Of a DNA stretch of 64,000 bases, positions 49,899 to 61,808 are shown in pieces. Under the pieces are notes generated by a model, which saw only the letters and a program-made list of their open reading frames with translations, had not been told where the DNA came from and made no database searches. Numbering within the stretch: position 1 is the first letter of the stretch; each line of letters opens with the position of its first letter. A program made the position numbers and the translations under genes. The stretch comes from Marinobacterium stanieri. GTDB taxonomy: Bacteria > Pseudomonadota > Gammaproteobacteria > Pseudomonadales > Balneatricaceae. The stretch lies in contig NZ_FTMN01000011.1 of the NCBI RefSeq assembly GCF_900155945.1, forward strand, positions 62,001 to 126,000, given 5' to 3'.

Positions 49899-50521
49899 TG
49901 CAGGAATATCGTGAACTTTTGCTGCAGGGCATCAAGCCGCTGCAGATTGAACTGACCGACACCCAAATCGACCAATTGCTGGCCTACCATGGTCTGCTGG
50001 TGAAATGGAACAAGGCCTACAACCTGACCGCGGTCAGGGATCCGGCGGCCATGATTGGACGCCATCTGATCGACAGCCTCAGTGTCCTGCCCTGGATCGG
50101 CGAAGGGCGCTTGCTGGATGTGGGCAGTGGTCCCGGCTTGCCCGGCATTCCGCTGGCCATCTGCCGACCGGACCTGCAGGTGACAACACTGGACAGCAAC
50201 GGCAAAAAGACTCGTTTCCAGGTGCAGGTCAAGGCAGAACTGGGGCTGGATAACCTTCAGGTCATCAATGGCCGTGTTGAAGCGGTTGAAGAGCCGCCGT
50301 TTGACATGGTGATCTCCCGCGCCTTCGCATCCTTGCAGGATATGCTCGATCTGAGTGGCCATCTGTGTGCGCCCTCAGGTGTTTTTCTTGCCATGAAAGG
50401 GCTGTATCCTGATTCCGAAATCGAACAGATTCCATCAGGGTATACCCTCAAGGAAAGCCACCGGCTTGAGCTGCCGGTCAGCGACGGCGAGCGGCACCTG
50501 CTGGTTCTAGGGAGCGTATAA
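49898..50521 (+). CDS. rsmG: 16S rRNA (guanine-527-N7)-methyltransferase
   Basis: SAM-dependent methyltransferase (GidB) acting on G527 of 16S rRNA. Its 207 residues show KWNKAYNLTAVRDP, the SAM-binding LLDVGSGPGLPGIPLA and the SRAFASLQDML segment. The ATG overlaps the mnmG stop (TAATG), and parA begins 2 bp after it, so the four genes are closely coupled. Confidence 0.97.
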   Translation: MQEYRELLLQGIKPLQIELTDTQIDQLLAYHGLLVKWNKAYNLTAVRDPAAMIGRHLIDSLSVLPWIGEGRLLDVGSGPGLPGIPLAICRPDLQVTTLDSNGKKTRFQVQVKAELGLDNLQVINGRVEAVEEPPFDMVISRAFASLQDMLDLSGHLCAPSGVFLAMKGLYPDSEIEQIPSGYTLKESHRLELPVSDGERHLLVLGSV

Positions 50522-50523
50522 GC

Positions 50524-51366
50524 GTGGCCAAGATCATCACCATCACCAACCAGAAAGGTGGCGTGGGCAAGACAACGACCTGCGTCAATCTGGCAGCCTC
50601 ATTGGCGGCAACCCATAAACGGGTACTGATGATTGATCTGGACCCCCAGGGTAATGCCACCATGGGCAGCGGTATCGACAAGCATGCGCTGGAGCACTCG
50701 GTGTATGAGCTGCTGACCGGTCAGGCCGATGTACGCGCCTGCATCCTCACCGATACCGAATGTGGTTACCATGTAGCCGGTGCCAACGGTGATCTGACTG
50801 CGGCCGAAGTGGAGCTGCTGCAGCTGCCACGACGCGAGTTCCGCCTCAAGATGGCACTGACCGATGTCATGGATGACTATGACTACATCCTCATCGACAA
50901 TCCGCCCTCACTGAGTCTGCTGACGGTCAATGCACTGGCGGCCTCATCCGGTGTCATCATCCCGATGCAGTGTGAATACTATGCGCTGGAAGGGATCAGT
51001 GCGCTGGTGGGCACCATCAACAAGATCAATCAGCGCCTCAACCCTTCGCTGCGTATCGAAGGCATACTGCGTACCATGTTTGATCCGCGCATGAGCCTGA
51101 CCAAAGACGTTTCCAGTCATCTGGTCGAGTATTTTGGCGATAAGGTATACCGCACGGTCATTCCGCGTAACGTACGCCTGGCCGAAGCGCCCAGTCATGG
51201 CCTGCCGGCACTGCAGTATGACAAGCACTCCCGTGGTGCCCTGGCCTATCTGGCACTGGCCGGCGAGCTGATTCGACGCACGGAACAAGAAGCCGGTGAT
51301 AGCGCAGCTGAAGCAGCGACAGCGGAAGAGGTTACAGAGGCAACAACGGAACAGGAAACGGATTGA
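50524..51366 (+). CDS. parA: Chromosome partitioning ATPase ParA (Soj)
   Basis: Deviant Walker ATPase that moves ParB-parS complexes during origin segregation. It starts at a GTG (MAKIITITNQ) with the P-loop K11-GGVGKTTT and the later DLDPQGNATMGSGID and DYILIDNPPSLS. The 280 residues lack an N-terminal helix-turn-helix, so it is the chromosomal type. The C-terminal tail is Glu/Ala/Thr-rich and longer than usual. parB overlaps the stop by one base. Confidence 0.97.
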   Translation: MAKIITITNQKGGVGKTTTCVNLAASLAATHKRVLMIDLDPQGNATMGSGIDKHALEHSVYELLTGQADVRACILTDTECGYHVAGANGDLTAAEVELLQLPRREFRLKMALTDVMDDYDYILIDNPPSLSLLTVNALAASSGVIIPMQCEYYALEGISALVGTINKINQRLNPSLRIEGILRTMFDPRMSLTKDVSSHLVEYFGDKVYRTVIPRNVRLAEAPSHGLPALQYDKHSRGALAYLALAGELIRRTEQEAGDSAAEAATAEEVTEATTEQETD

Positions 51367-52262
51367 TGGTGGCGAAAAAAAGGGGATTGGGGCGCGGTCT
51401 GGATGCGCTCCTGTCGGATGTATCTGCCGACAATGTGCAGGCAAACGACTCAGCGGACAACACCGCCGGCGTAACAGCAGACCAGCCTCTGCGTGAGCTG
51501 GCGCTGGAAGATCTGCAACGCGGCCGTTACCAGCCGCGTCGCGATCTGGAACCCCAGGCGCTGGAAGATCTGGCCAGCTCCATCAAGTCCCAGGGCGTCA
51601 TGCAGCCCATCGTTGTACGCCCGCTGGATGATGGCCGCTATGAGATCATCGCCGGCGAGCGCCGCTGGCGTGCGGCGGAAATGGCGGGCCTGAGCCGTAT
51701 CCCGGCCATGGTGCGGGATGTGCCTGATGAAGCGGCCATTGCCATGGCGCTGATCGAAAACATCCAGCGCGAGAACCTGAACCCGATCGAAGAAGCCATT
51801 GCGCTGCAACGCTTGCAGACCGAGTTTGAGCTGACGCAGCAACAAGTGGCCGATGCGGTAGGCAAGTCCCGCTCAACCATTGCCAACCTGCTGCGTCTGA
51901 TGAGCCTGAGCGATGAAGTGAAGCGGATGCTGGAATACGGTGACCTCGAAATGGGCCACGCCCGTGCCTTGCTGGCGCTGGAAGGTCTGCTGCAGATCAA
52001 GGCGGCCGATGAAGTGGTCGCCAAGGGGCTGTCGGTACGTGAAACCGAACAGCTGGTAAAACGTTATCAGCAGCAGGGCGAGGCACCCGAACCCAAGCCG
52101 GCGGTTCAGCCGGATCCCGAGTTGCAGCAGCGTGCAGGTGAACTGTCACAGCGCTTTTCGGCGCCTGTCAGCATCAAGGCAAGCAGCAACGGCAAGGGCC
52201 GGATTGCGATCGATTTCAAATCCCGTGAAGAGCTTGATGCCATTCTGCAGCTGCTTGGCTAG
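51366..52262 (+). CDS. parB: Chromosome partitioning protein ParB
   Basis: CTP-dependent clamp that loads at parS. Its 298 residues start KKRGLGRGLDALL. The N-terminal CTPase region has the GERRWRAAEMAGLSRIPAMV motif and ALIENIQRENLNPIEEA. A helix-turn-helix follows (TQQQVADAVGKSRSTIANLLRL in part), then a C-terminal dimerisation domain. Its binding sites are the three parS copies at 34.5-34.7 kb. Confidence 0.97.
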   Translation: MVAKKRGLGRGLDALLSDVSADNVQANDSADNTAGVTADQPLRELALEDLQRGRYQPRRDLEPQALEDLASSIKSQGVMQPIVVRPLDDGRYEIIAGERRWRAAEMAGLSRIPAMVRDVPDEAAIAMALIENIQRENLNPIEEAIALQRLQTEFELTQQQVADAVGKSRSTIANLLRLMSLSDEVKRMLEYGDLEMGHARALLALEGLLQIKAADEVVAKGLSVRETEQLVKRYQQQGEAPEPKPAVQPDPELQQRAGELSQRFSAPVSIKASSNGKGRIAIDFKSREELDAILQLLG

Positions 52263-52333
52263 GCCGCTGCAGAGGGGGAGGGGTTAAAGGGATGATCCTG
52301 CTAAGACCTTAGTGCAAAAGGGTCCGGTTTCAG

Positions 52334-52362
52334 TTGAGAATATGAGGGCAAATGCCTATAAT
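52334..52362 (+). promoter_or_regulatory. Promoter of the atp operon
   Basis: TTGAGA (52334-52339), exactly 17 bp, then a perfect TATAAT (52357-52362). Transcription would start near 52369, before the atpI start chosen below. Confidence 0.8.
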
Positions 52363-52407
52363 CGGGCCGCAATTTGGGCACTGTTCAGGCTGAAAGCAGG
52401 ATCGAAA

Positions 52408-52830
52408 TTGAGAAAAGATGAGGCAGGACAGGCGCCGGCAGCGCGCAGTCGCCATGGGCGACGCAGCTTTGGCGGCTTCATGCGCATCTTTGCCTACCAG
52501 GCCGCGTTGGTACTGTTGGTATCTGCGGCCTGTTTGCTGCTCGGCACAGTAGAAGCCTATTCAGCCCTGCTGGGCGGGCTGCTTTACCTGCTGCCCAACT
52601 TGTATTTTACCTGGCGTGCCCTGGGTAACCGGCACGACAGTAGCGCACGACACGTACTGGTCAGTATGTACGCGAGCGAAATAGGGAAAATGATGCTGGC
52701 GGTCGCGCTTTTCAGCGCAACCTTCCTGCTGGTTCGACCTCTGAGCCCATTTTCCCTATTTGGCACCTTCATATTGCTGCAACTATCCGGATGGATGCTG
52801 CAATTGAAGCTGTTCAAGACCAGTTCCTGA
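52408..52830 (+). CDS. atpI: ATP synthase protein I
   Basis: Small membrane protein that assists assembly of the subunit c ring or Mg2+ supply. The TTG at 52408 is preferred: it lies after the predicted transcription start and has AGGA at 52398-52401 six bases ahead. Longer in-frame starts would begin upstream of or inside the promoter. The 140-residue product has four hydrophobic segments (IFAYQAALVLLVSAACLLLG and following) and the family-typical LLGGLLYLLPNLYFTWRAL and YASEIGKMMLAVALF. Confidence 0.85.
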   Translation: MRKDEAGQAPAARSRHGRRSFGGFMRIFAYQAALVLLVSAACLLLGTVEAYSALLGGLLYLLPNLYFTWRALGNRHDSSARHVLVSMYASEIGKMMLAVALFSATFLLVRPLSPFSLFGTFILLQLSGWMLQLKLFKTSS

Positions 52831-52844
52831 AAAACTTTGAATGA

Positions 52845-53696
<852 letters not shown>

Positions 53697-53738
53697 GTGC
53701 GATCGGATAGCTAACGATTTACTTTTGTAAAACTCTGA

Positions 53739-54546
<808 letters not shown>

Positions 54547-54558
54547 GCGAGGTTTACG

Positions 54559-55095
54559 ATGGCTGAACTCAATACAGTCGCTCGGCCCTACACCAAAGCC
54601 GCGTTCGAATTTGCGCGCGACAAGGGCAACCTCGATCAGTGGTCCAATCTGCTGTCCCTGGCCGCTCAGGCGGTCCAGGACAGCGATCTGGATCAACTGC
54701 TGGGTAATCCGGCACTGACAGCTGAACAGAAAGCGGGGCTGGTCATCGCCGTCTGCGAAAAGCAGATTGACGATGCCGGCAAGAACTTTATCAGCCTGCT
54801 GGCTGAAAACCGCCGTCTGGCGCTGTTGCCGGAAATTTCTGCACAGTTCGACATTCTGAAAGCAAACCTGGAAATGAAGGTCGATGTTGACCTGACCACC
54901 GCGTTCGCTCTGGATGACGCACAGCAGGAAAAACTGGCGCAAGCCCTCAGCAGCAAGCTGGGTCGTGAAGTGAAGCTAACCTCCCAGGTGGACAAGTCCA
55001 TCATCGGTGGTGTGGTCGTTCGCTCCAGTGACCTTGTGATCGATGGTTCCGTTCGTGCACGACTGGCGAAACTGGCCGAAGCGATGAATTCCTGA
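54559..55095 (+). CDS. atpH: ATP synthase subunit delta
   Basis: Connects the b stalk to the top of the F1 alpha/beta hexamer. Its 178 residues match the family, with TVARPYTKAAFEFARDKG at the N-terminus and VDKSIIGGVVVRSSDLVIDG near the C-terminus. It lies 12 bp after atpF. Confidence 0.97.
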   Translation: MAELNTVARPYTKAAFEFARDKGNLDQWSNLLSLAAQAVQDSDLDQLLGNPALTAEQKAGLVIAVCEKQIDDAGKNFISLLAENRRLALLPEISAQFDILKANLEMKVDVDLTTAFALDDAQQEKLAQALSSKLGREVKLTSQVDKSIIGGVVVRSSDLVIDGSVRARLAKLAEAMNS

Positions 55096-55110
55096 GTGTG
55101 AGGAATAACA

Positions 55111-56655
55111 ATGCAGCAACTGAATCCTTCTGAGATCAGCGAGATTCTCAAGAAGCGCATCGAAAAGCTCGACGTGTCTTCTGAAGCCCGTAACGAGGGC
55201 ACCATCGTCAGTGTTTCCGATGGTATTATCCTGATCCACGGTCTTGCCGACGTTATGTACGGCGAGATGATCGAATTCCCGGGTGGCGTCTACGGTATGG
55301 CGCTTAACCTGGAACGTGACTCTGTAGGCGCCGTAGTACTGGGCGACTACCAGGGTCTGGTAGAGGGCATGACTGCCCGTTGTACTGGTCGTATCCTTGA
55401 AGTACCGGTAGGTCCGGAACTGCTCGGTCGCGTTGTAGACGCGCTGGGTAACCCGATCGACGGCAAGGGTCCGGTCGACGCGAAAATCACCGACGCTGTT
55501 GAAAAAGTAGCGCCGGGCGTAATCGCACGTCAGTCTGTTGATGAGCCGGTTCAGACCGGTCTGAAAGCAATCGACGCGATGGTGCCGGTTGGTCGTGGTC
55601 AGCGTGAGCTGATCATCGGTGACCGTCAGATCGGTAAGACTGCTATCGCTATCGATGCGATCATCAACCAGAAAGGCACTGGTATTAAATGTATCTACGT
55701 TGCGATCGGGCAGAAACAGTCCACTATCGCTAACGTGGTACGCAAGCTGGAAGAGCACGGCGCAATGGATCACACCATCGTCGTGGCTGCAGGTGCTGCC
55801 GATCCGGCTGCCATGCAGTACCTGGCACCGTACGCCGGTGCAACCATGGGTGAATACTTCCGTGACCGCGGTGAAGACGCGCTGATCGTATTTGACGACC
55901 TGACCAAGCAGGCTTGGGCATACCGTCAGATCTCTCTGCTGCTGCGTCGTCCGCCGGGCCGTGAAGCATACCCGGGTGACGTATTCTACTTGCACTCCCG
56001 TCTGCTGGAACGTGCGTCCCGCGTCAATGCCGATTACGTTGAACAGTTCACCAATGGCGAAGTGAAAGGCCAGACCGGTTCCCTGACCGCGCTGCCGATC
56101 ATCGAGACCCAGGGTGGCGACGTATCTGCGTTCGTACCGACCAACGTTATCTCCATCACCGACGGTCAGATCTTCCTGGAAACCAGCCTGTTCAACTCTG
56201 GCGTACGTCCTGCAATCAACGCAGGTCTGTCCGTATCCCGAGTTGGTGGTTCTGCCCAGACCAAGATCATCAAGAAGCTGGGTGGCGGTGTGCGTCTGGC
56301 ACTGGCTCAGTACCGTGAGCTGGCAGCGTTCGCACAGTTCGCTTCCGACCTGGATGATGCTACTCGTGACCAGCTGGAACACGGCCAGGCCGTTACCGAG
56401 CTGATGAAGCAGAAGCAGTACTCGCCGATGTCCGTCGCTGACATGGGTCTGAGCCTGTACGCTGCCAACGAAGGCTTCCTGAAAGGTGTCGAGCTGGACA
56501 AGATCGGTGCTTTCGAAACAGCCCTGGTCGCCTACTTCAACAGCGAACACGCTGATCTGATGGCGAAAGTGAACGAGAAAGGCGGTTACGACGACGAAAT
56601 CGCGGCTCAGTTCAAGGCTGGCATCGAGAAGTTCAAGTCTACCCAAACTTGGTAA
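55111..56655 (+). CDS. atpA: ATP synthase subunit alpha
   Basis: Non-catalytic nucleotide-binding F1 subunit of 514 residues. The P-loop is G170-D-R-Q-I-G-K176-T, as in E. coli but with Ile for Thr. The N-terminus ([15 protein letters not shown]) and the C-terminal domain are complete. Codon use is strongly biased toward a few preferred codons, as expected for high expression; this leaves a long spurious open frame on the opposite strand. Confidence 0.99.
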   Translation: MQQLNPSEISEILKKRIEKLDVSSEARNEGTIVSVSDGIILIHGLADVMYGEMIEFPGGVYGMALNLERDSVGAVVLGDYQGLVEGMTARCTGRILEVPVGPELLGRVVDALGNPIDGKGPVDAKITDAVEKVAPGVIARQSVDEPVQTGLKAIDAMVPVGRGQRELIIGDRQIGKTAIAIDAIINQKGTGIKCIYVAIGQKQSTIANVVRKLEEHGAMDHTIVVAAGAADPAAMQYLAPYAGATMGEYFRDRGEDALIVFDDLTKQAWAYRQISLLLRRPPGREAYPGDVFYLHSRLLERASRVNADYVEQFTNGEVKGQTGSLTALPIIETQGGDVSAFVPTNVISITDGQIFLETSLFNSGVRPAINAGLSVSRVGGSAQTKIIKKLGGGVRLALAQYRELAAFAQFASDLDDATRDQLEHGQAVTELMKQKQYSPMSVADMGLSLYAANEGFLKGVELDKIGAFETALVAYFNSEHADLMAKVNEKGGYDDEIAAQFKAGIEKFKSTQTW

Positions 56656-56729
56656 TCGCTCGTCAGAGCTGGTGACCGGCCAGTAACACCGGCCGGTCCA
56701 ATACTGAGTCAAGTTTAATAGGCGGAACT

Positions 56730-57593
56730 ATGGCAGTCGGAAAAGAGATTAAGACGCAGATTGCGAGCATTGGCAGCACGCGCAAGATCACCAGCGCCAT
56801 GGAAATGGTTGCTGCGTCGAAAATGCGCAAGGCCCAGGATCGCATGCAGTCTTCACGTCCGTACGCCCAGCGCATCCGTGGTGTGATTCAGCACCTGGCG
56901 AAAGCCAACCCTGAATACCAGCACCTCTATATGCAGGAGCGTGAGGTCAAACGAGTCGGTTTCATTGTTGTGGCATCCGACCGTGGCCTCTGTGGCGGTT
57001 TGAACGTTAACGCGTTCAAGGCAGCTGTAAGCAAAATGAAGGAATTCCATGATCAGAACATCGAAGTTGATGTCTGTGCACTGGGTTCCAAGGCAATCAC
57101 CTTCTTCCGTAACTTCGGCGGTAACGTCGTAGCAGCGAAAGGCGGTCTCGGCGATGCGCCGGAACTGGAACAGCTGATCGGTTCGGTCAAGGTGATGCTG
57201 GATAACTTCGACGAAGGCAAACTGGATCAACTGTTCATCGTGTCTAACGACTTCGTGAACACCATGACCCAGAAGCCGACCGTTGAGCAGCTGCTGCCGC
57301 TGAAGGCGGAAGACGATGATGAGAATCTCAACCATCACTGGGACTATCTGTATGAACCTGACGCGGAAGAGCTGTTGAACGGCCTGCTGACGCGTTACAT
57401 CGAGTCCCTGGTCTATCAGGCCGTGGTTGAGAACAATGCCTGTGAGCAGGCAGCACGTATGCTGGCGATGAAGAACGCAACCGATAACGCCGGCAACCTT
57501 ATTGATGAGCTGCAATTGGTATACAACAAGGCTCGTCAGGCGGCGATTACTCAGGAAATTTCCGAGATCGTCGGTGGTGCTGCTGCTGTTTAA
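56730..57593 (+). CDS. atpG: ATP synthase subunit gamma
   Basis: Central rotor shaft of F1, 287 residues. Conserved ends are present: [31 protein letters not shown] at the N-terminus (two adjoining segments) and [19 protein letters not shown] near the C-terminus, which form the coiled coil inside the hexamer. The GLCGGLN segment is intact. Confidence 0.98.
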   Translation: MAVGKEIKTQIASIGSTRKITSAMEMVAASKMRKAQDRMQSSRPYAQRIRGVIQHLAKANPEYQHLYMQEREVKRVGFIVVASDRGLCGGLNVNAFKAAVSKMKEFHDQNIEVDVCALGSKAITFFRNFGGNVVAAKGGLGDAPELEQLIGSVKVMLDNFDEGKLDQLFIVSNDFVNTMTQKPTVEQLLPLKAEDDDENLNHHWDYLYEPDAEELLNGLLTRYIESLVYQAVVENNACEQAARMLAMKNATDNAGNLIDELQLVYNKARQAAITQEISEIVGGAAAV

Positions 57594-57618
57594 CGCAGTG
57601 AACAGGTTTAAAAGTTAA

Positions 57619-59028
<1,410 letters not shown>

Positions 59029-59063
59029 TCGTTCCGAGCGGAACCTTTTAAGAGGTAATCAAG

Positions 59064-59489
59064 ATGGCTATGACTGTTCATTGTGACATCGTAAGTGCTG
59101 AGGAGGAGATCTTCTCCGGCCTTATCGAATTTGTCTCCGTGACAGGTAGCCTGGGTGATCTGGGTGTATACCCGGGTCACGCTCCGCTTCTGACGGAACT
59201 GAAACCAGGCCCTGTCGAGCTGCGTACGCAGGGCGGTAAAGAAGACGTGTTCTACGTCTCCGGTGGCTTCATTGAAGTCCAGCCGCACAAAGTGACAGTG
59301 CTGGCTGATACAGCACTGCGCGCGGGTGATCTGAGTGAAGCTGCAGCAATTGAAGCCCAGAAGCATGCCGAGCATGCGATGGCCGACAAGACCGGCGAGT
59401 TTGAATACTCCCGTGCTGCGGCCCAGTTGGCTGAAGCAGCTGCCCAGCTGCGAACCCTGCAGCAGATTCGTCGCAAGGCCGGCAAGTAA
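59064..59489 (+). CDS. atpC: ATP synthase subunit epsilon
   Basis: Rotor subunit that also inhibits ATP hydrolysis. Its 141 residues comprise the N-terminal beta sandwich ([30 protein letters not shown]) and C-terminal helices. It is the last gene of the operon and is followed by a strong terminator. Confidence 0.98.
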   Translation: MAMTVHCDIVSAEEEIFSGLIEFVSVTGSLGDLGVYPGHAPLLTELKPGPVELRTQGGKEDVFYVSGGFIEVQPHKVTVLADTALRAGDLSEAAAIEAQKHAEHAMADKTGEFEYSRAAAQLAEAAAQLRTLQQIRRKAGK

Positions 59490-59509
59490 CCGGTTTTCCG
59501 ACAACGCAC

Positions 59510-59538
59510 AAAAAAGCAGCCTTCGGGCTGCTTTTTTT
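59510..59538 (+). terminator. Rho-independent terminator of the atp operon
   Basis: AAAAAGCAGCC-TTCG-GGCTGCTTTTTTT, a tetraloop hairpin with a long T tract 20 bp after atpC. Its A-rich left arm may also serve the convergent regulator gene. Confidence 0.95.
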
Positions 59539-59581
59539 GTGTCCTGAAAAAGCCTTGGATCTTGACCCTTTCGTATGCCTG

Positions 59582-60322
59582 TTACAGCAGGCCCCAGAGC
59601 GTATTAAAGATAATCTGCTGAGCTGCTGCCACTTCCCGTGAATCGATTACCACCGCCGTCGGGTAATTATCGGACGCCAGCGAAATGATGGCACAGCGGG
59701 GCGGATAAATAGCGATATAGGCCGCATCCACAGGCCCTTCGGTACGAATCCATTTGCGCTCCGACAGCTCTGCGCTTTCCCCCCCTTCACCAATGGCAAT
59801 GGCGCGCACACGAATCCCGCGTGCGATACGCTGCGCAGTAAAGTTCGGGAAAGGCCGGTAGAGCAGAGGCCGTATGGGCTTGGAGGAGAATACGGAATAG
59901 ACCGGATCGTCCTGGGCACCGACACGATTAAGTACGTCACGCAGGACCTGCTCGATACCGGCGTCACCTTCATAGAACTCCACATTGGCGATGCTGAAGT
60001 CCGGCTTGAGATGATGCAGATCAGGAATCACCGAGGTTTTCAGCTGGTCGATGGCACGGTCCAGCTGTTCGCGCCGTTCATCGGCCAGTTGCAGCAGAAC
60101 CTCAGGCTCACGGGCAGAAAAGTAACGCCGCTTGCCACGGGGCTGGTAGGTGACAATACCGCGCTGCTGCAGGCTCTTCAGGCATTCGTATGTACTGCCG
60201 CGATTGACACCGGCACGTTCAGCAATGGTTCGAATTGAGCTTGGGCCGGATGCCAGTAATGCCCTGTATACAAGGACATCCCGCTCACTCAGGCCAAGTT
60301 GTTCGAAGAGAGTTTGATTCAT
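59582..60322 (-). CDS. TrmB family transcriptional regulator
   Basis: A 246-residue DNA-binding protein. The N-terminal winged helix-turn-helix (LGLSERDVLVYRALLASG, IRTIAERAGVNRGSTYECLK) matches TrmB-type regulators. A short coiled helix follows, then a C-terminal domain that probably senses a ligand or provides dimerisation. TrmB proteins often respond to sugars. Its place, divergent from glmU-glmS, suggests control of amino-sugar synthesis, comparable in position to GlmR of Pseudomonas but from a different family. There is no clear Shine-Dalgarno ahead of the ATG. Confidence 0.82.
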   Translation of the reverse strand: MNQTLFEQLGLSERDVLVYRALLASGPSSIRTIAERAGVNRGSTYECLKSLQQRGIVTYQPRGKRRYFSAREPEVLLQLADERREQLDRAIDQLKTSVIPDLHHLKPDFSIANVEFYEGDAGIEQVLRDVLNRVGAQDDPVYSVFSSKPIRPLLYRPFPNFTAQRIARGIRVRAIAIGEGGESAELSERKWIRTEGPVDAAYIAIYPPRCAIISLASDNYPTAVVIDSREVAAAQQIIFNTLWGLL

Positions 60323-60323
60323 T

Positions 60324-60344
60324 TTGTCATTTTATTTGTGACAA
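60324..60344. promoter_or_regulatory. Inverted repeat, possible operator of the TrmB-like regulator
   Basis: TTGTCA-N9-TGACAA lies immediately upstream of the regulator's start codon and about 95 bp before glmU. Its symmetry and position fit autoregulation and possibly shared control of glmU-glmS. No binding data are known to me. Confidence 0.5.
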
Positions 60345-60438
60345 TTGGTCTTGATCGTTGAGCAGTATAAGCTAAAGTCGTGCCAAACGTATATGAAGGT
60401 GGTGTGACAGATCCCGCACTGCCGAGGCATGAGACTTT

Positions 60439-61806
60439 ATGAAAACGGATGTAGTGATTCTGGCTGCCGGACAGGGTAGTCGCATGAAATCGGCGCTGCC
60501 CAAGGTGATGCATACCCTGGCGGGAAAACCCATGCTGCAGCACGTAATCGACAGTGCGCGTCAACTCCAGCCGCATGGCCTTCATGTGGTCATCGGTCAT
60601 GAGGGCGAGCAGGTCGAGCAGGCGATGGCAAACCAGAGCTTGAGTTTTGTCTGGCAGCGCGAGCAGCTGGGCACCGGCCACGCGGTGGCGCAGGCGATGC
60701 CGAATATCGATCAGGAATCTGTTGTGCTGGTGCTCTACGGTGATGTGCCGTTGACGCGCCCGGATACGCTGGAAAAGCTCACGCAAATTGCTGCCCAGGG
60801 TGATCTGGGCCTGCTGACGGTGACACTTGAAGACCCGACTGGCTATGGCCGTATTATCCGTAACGCTGTGGGTGATGTGGTGGCGATCGTTGAGCACAAG
60901 GATGCTACCGAGCAGGAAAAGTTGGTGCGTGAAGTGAATACCGGCATTCTGGCACTGCCATCGGCTGCGCTGCATGAGTGGCTGCCGCGCCTGTCCTCCG
61001 ACAATGCCCAGGGCGAATACTACCTCACGGATGTGATTGCCATGGCTGCAGAAGAAGGTGTGCGTGTGCGTGCGATTCAGCCGGAAGCCGAGCAGGAAGT
61101 CCAGGGCGTTAACAACCGTATGCAACTGGCACAACTGGAGCGCTGGTATCAGCGTCAGCGAGCAGAGACGCTGATGGCATCGGGCGTAACCCTGGCCGAC
61201 CCGGCACGCATCGATATTCGGGGCGAACTGACGGTTGGCCAGGATGTGCTGATCGATATCAATGCCATTTTTGAAGGCGAAGTGGTGTTGGAGGACGGTG
61301 TCGAGATCGGCGCCAACTGCATTATCCGTAACGCCCGTATTGGCGCCGGCACATGTATTGAAGCCAACTCCATGATCGACGGTGCGGTTGTTGGGGAACA
61401 TGCCCAGATTGGTCCTTTTGCACGACTGCGCCCCGGCACTGAGCTGTCGGCCGGGAGTAAGGTCGGCAACTTTGTCGAAACCAAGAAGGCACGTATCGGC
61501 GCCGGCTCCAAGGTCAATCATCTGAGTTATATCGGTGATGCCGAGGTAGGGGCTGACGTTAACGTGGGCGCGGGTACGATTACCTGCAACTATGACGGGG
61601 TCAATAAATCCACCACCCGGATCGGTGACGGCGTTTTTATCGGTTCCAACAGCGCACTGGTAGCCCCTGTCGACATCGAGGCGGGCGCAACCGTGGGGGC
61701 CGGCTCGACCATCACCAAAACAGTTGGTGAAGGACAACTGGCAGTGGCCCGTGGCAAGCAGGTGAATCTGAACAACTGGCCCAAGCCAACCAAAAAGGAA
61801 TCCTGA
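60439..61806 (+). CDS. glmU: Bifunctional N-acetylglucosamine-1-phosphate uridyltransferase/acetyltransferase
   Basis: Acetylates glucosamine-1-phosphate and then forms UDP-GlcNAc for peptidoglycan and LPS. The 455 residues comprise an N-terminal uridyltransferase domain (LAAGQGSRMKSALPKVMHTL, LYGDVPL, the GTGHAVAQAM segment) and a C-terminal left-handed beta-helix acetyltransferase domain (hexapeptide repeats, VGAGTITCNYDGVNK). glmS follows after 2 bp. Confidence 0.98.
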   Translation: MKTDVVILAAGQGSRMKSALPKVMHTLAGKPMLQHVIDSARQLQPHGLHVVIGHEGEQVEQAMANQSLSFVWQREQLGTGHAVAQAMPNIDQESVVLVLYGDVPLTRPDTLEKLTQIAAQGDLGLLTVTLEDPTGYGRIIRNAVGDVVAIVEHKDATEQEKLVREVNTGILALPSAALHEWLPRLSSDNAQGEYYLTDVIAMAAEEGVRVRAIQPEAEQEVQGVNNRMQLAQLERWYQRQRAETLMASGVTLADPARIDIRGELTVGQDVLIDINAIFEGEVVLEDGVEIGANCIIRNARIGAGTCIEANSMIDGAVVGEHAQIGPFARLRPGTELSAGSKVGNFVETKKARIGAGSKVNHLSYIGDAEVGADVNVGAGTITCNYDGVNKSTTRIGDGVFIGSNSALVAPVDIEAGATVGAGSTITKTVGEGQLAVARGKQVNLNNWPKPTKKES

Positions 61807-61808
61807 GC

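Noticed and set aside
54976-56712. 578-codon open frame antisense to atpA
   Set aside because: It mirrors atpA, whose biased codons lack the triplets that would create stops on the other strand. The translation has no recognisable family and is rich in residues typical of antisense frames.
60319-61737. 472-codon open frame antisense to glmU
   Set aside because: It shadows an unmistakable glmU and has no plausible start signal or motif.
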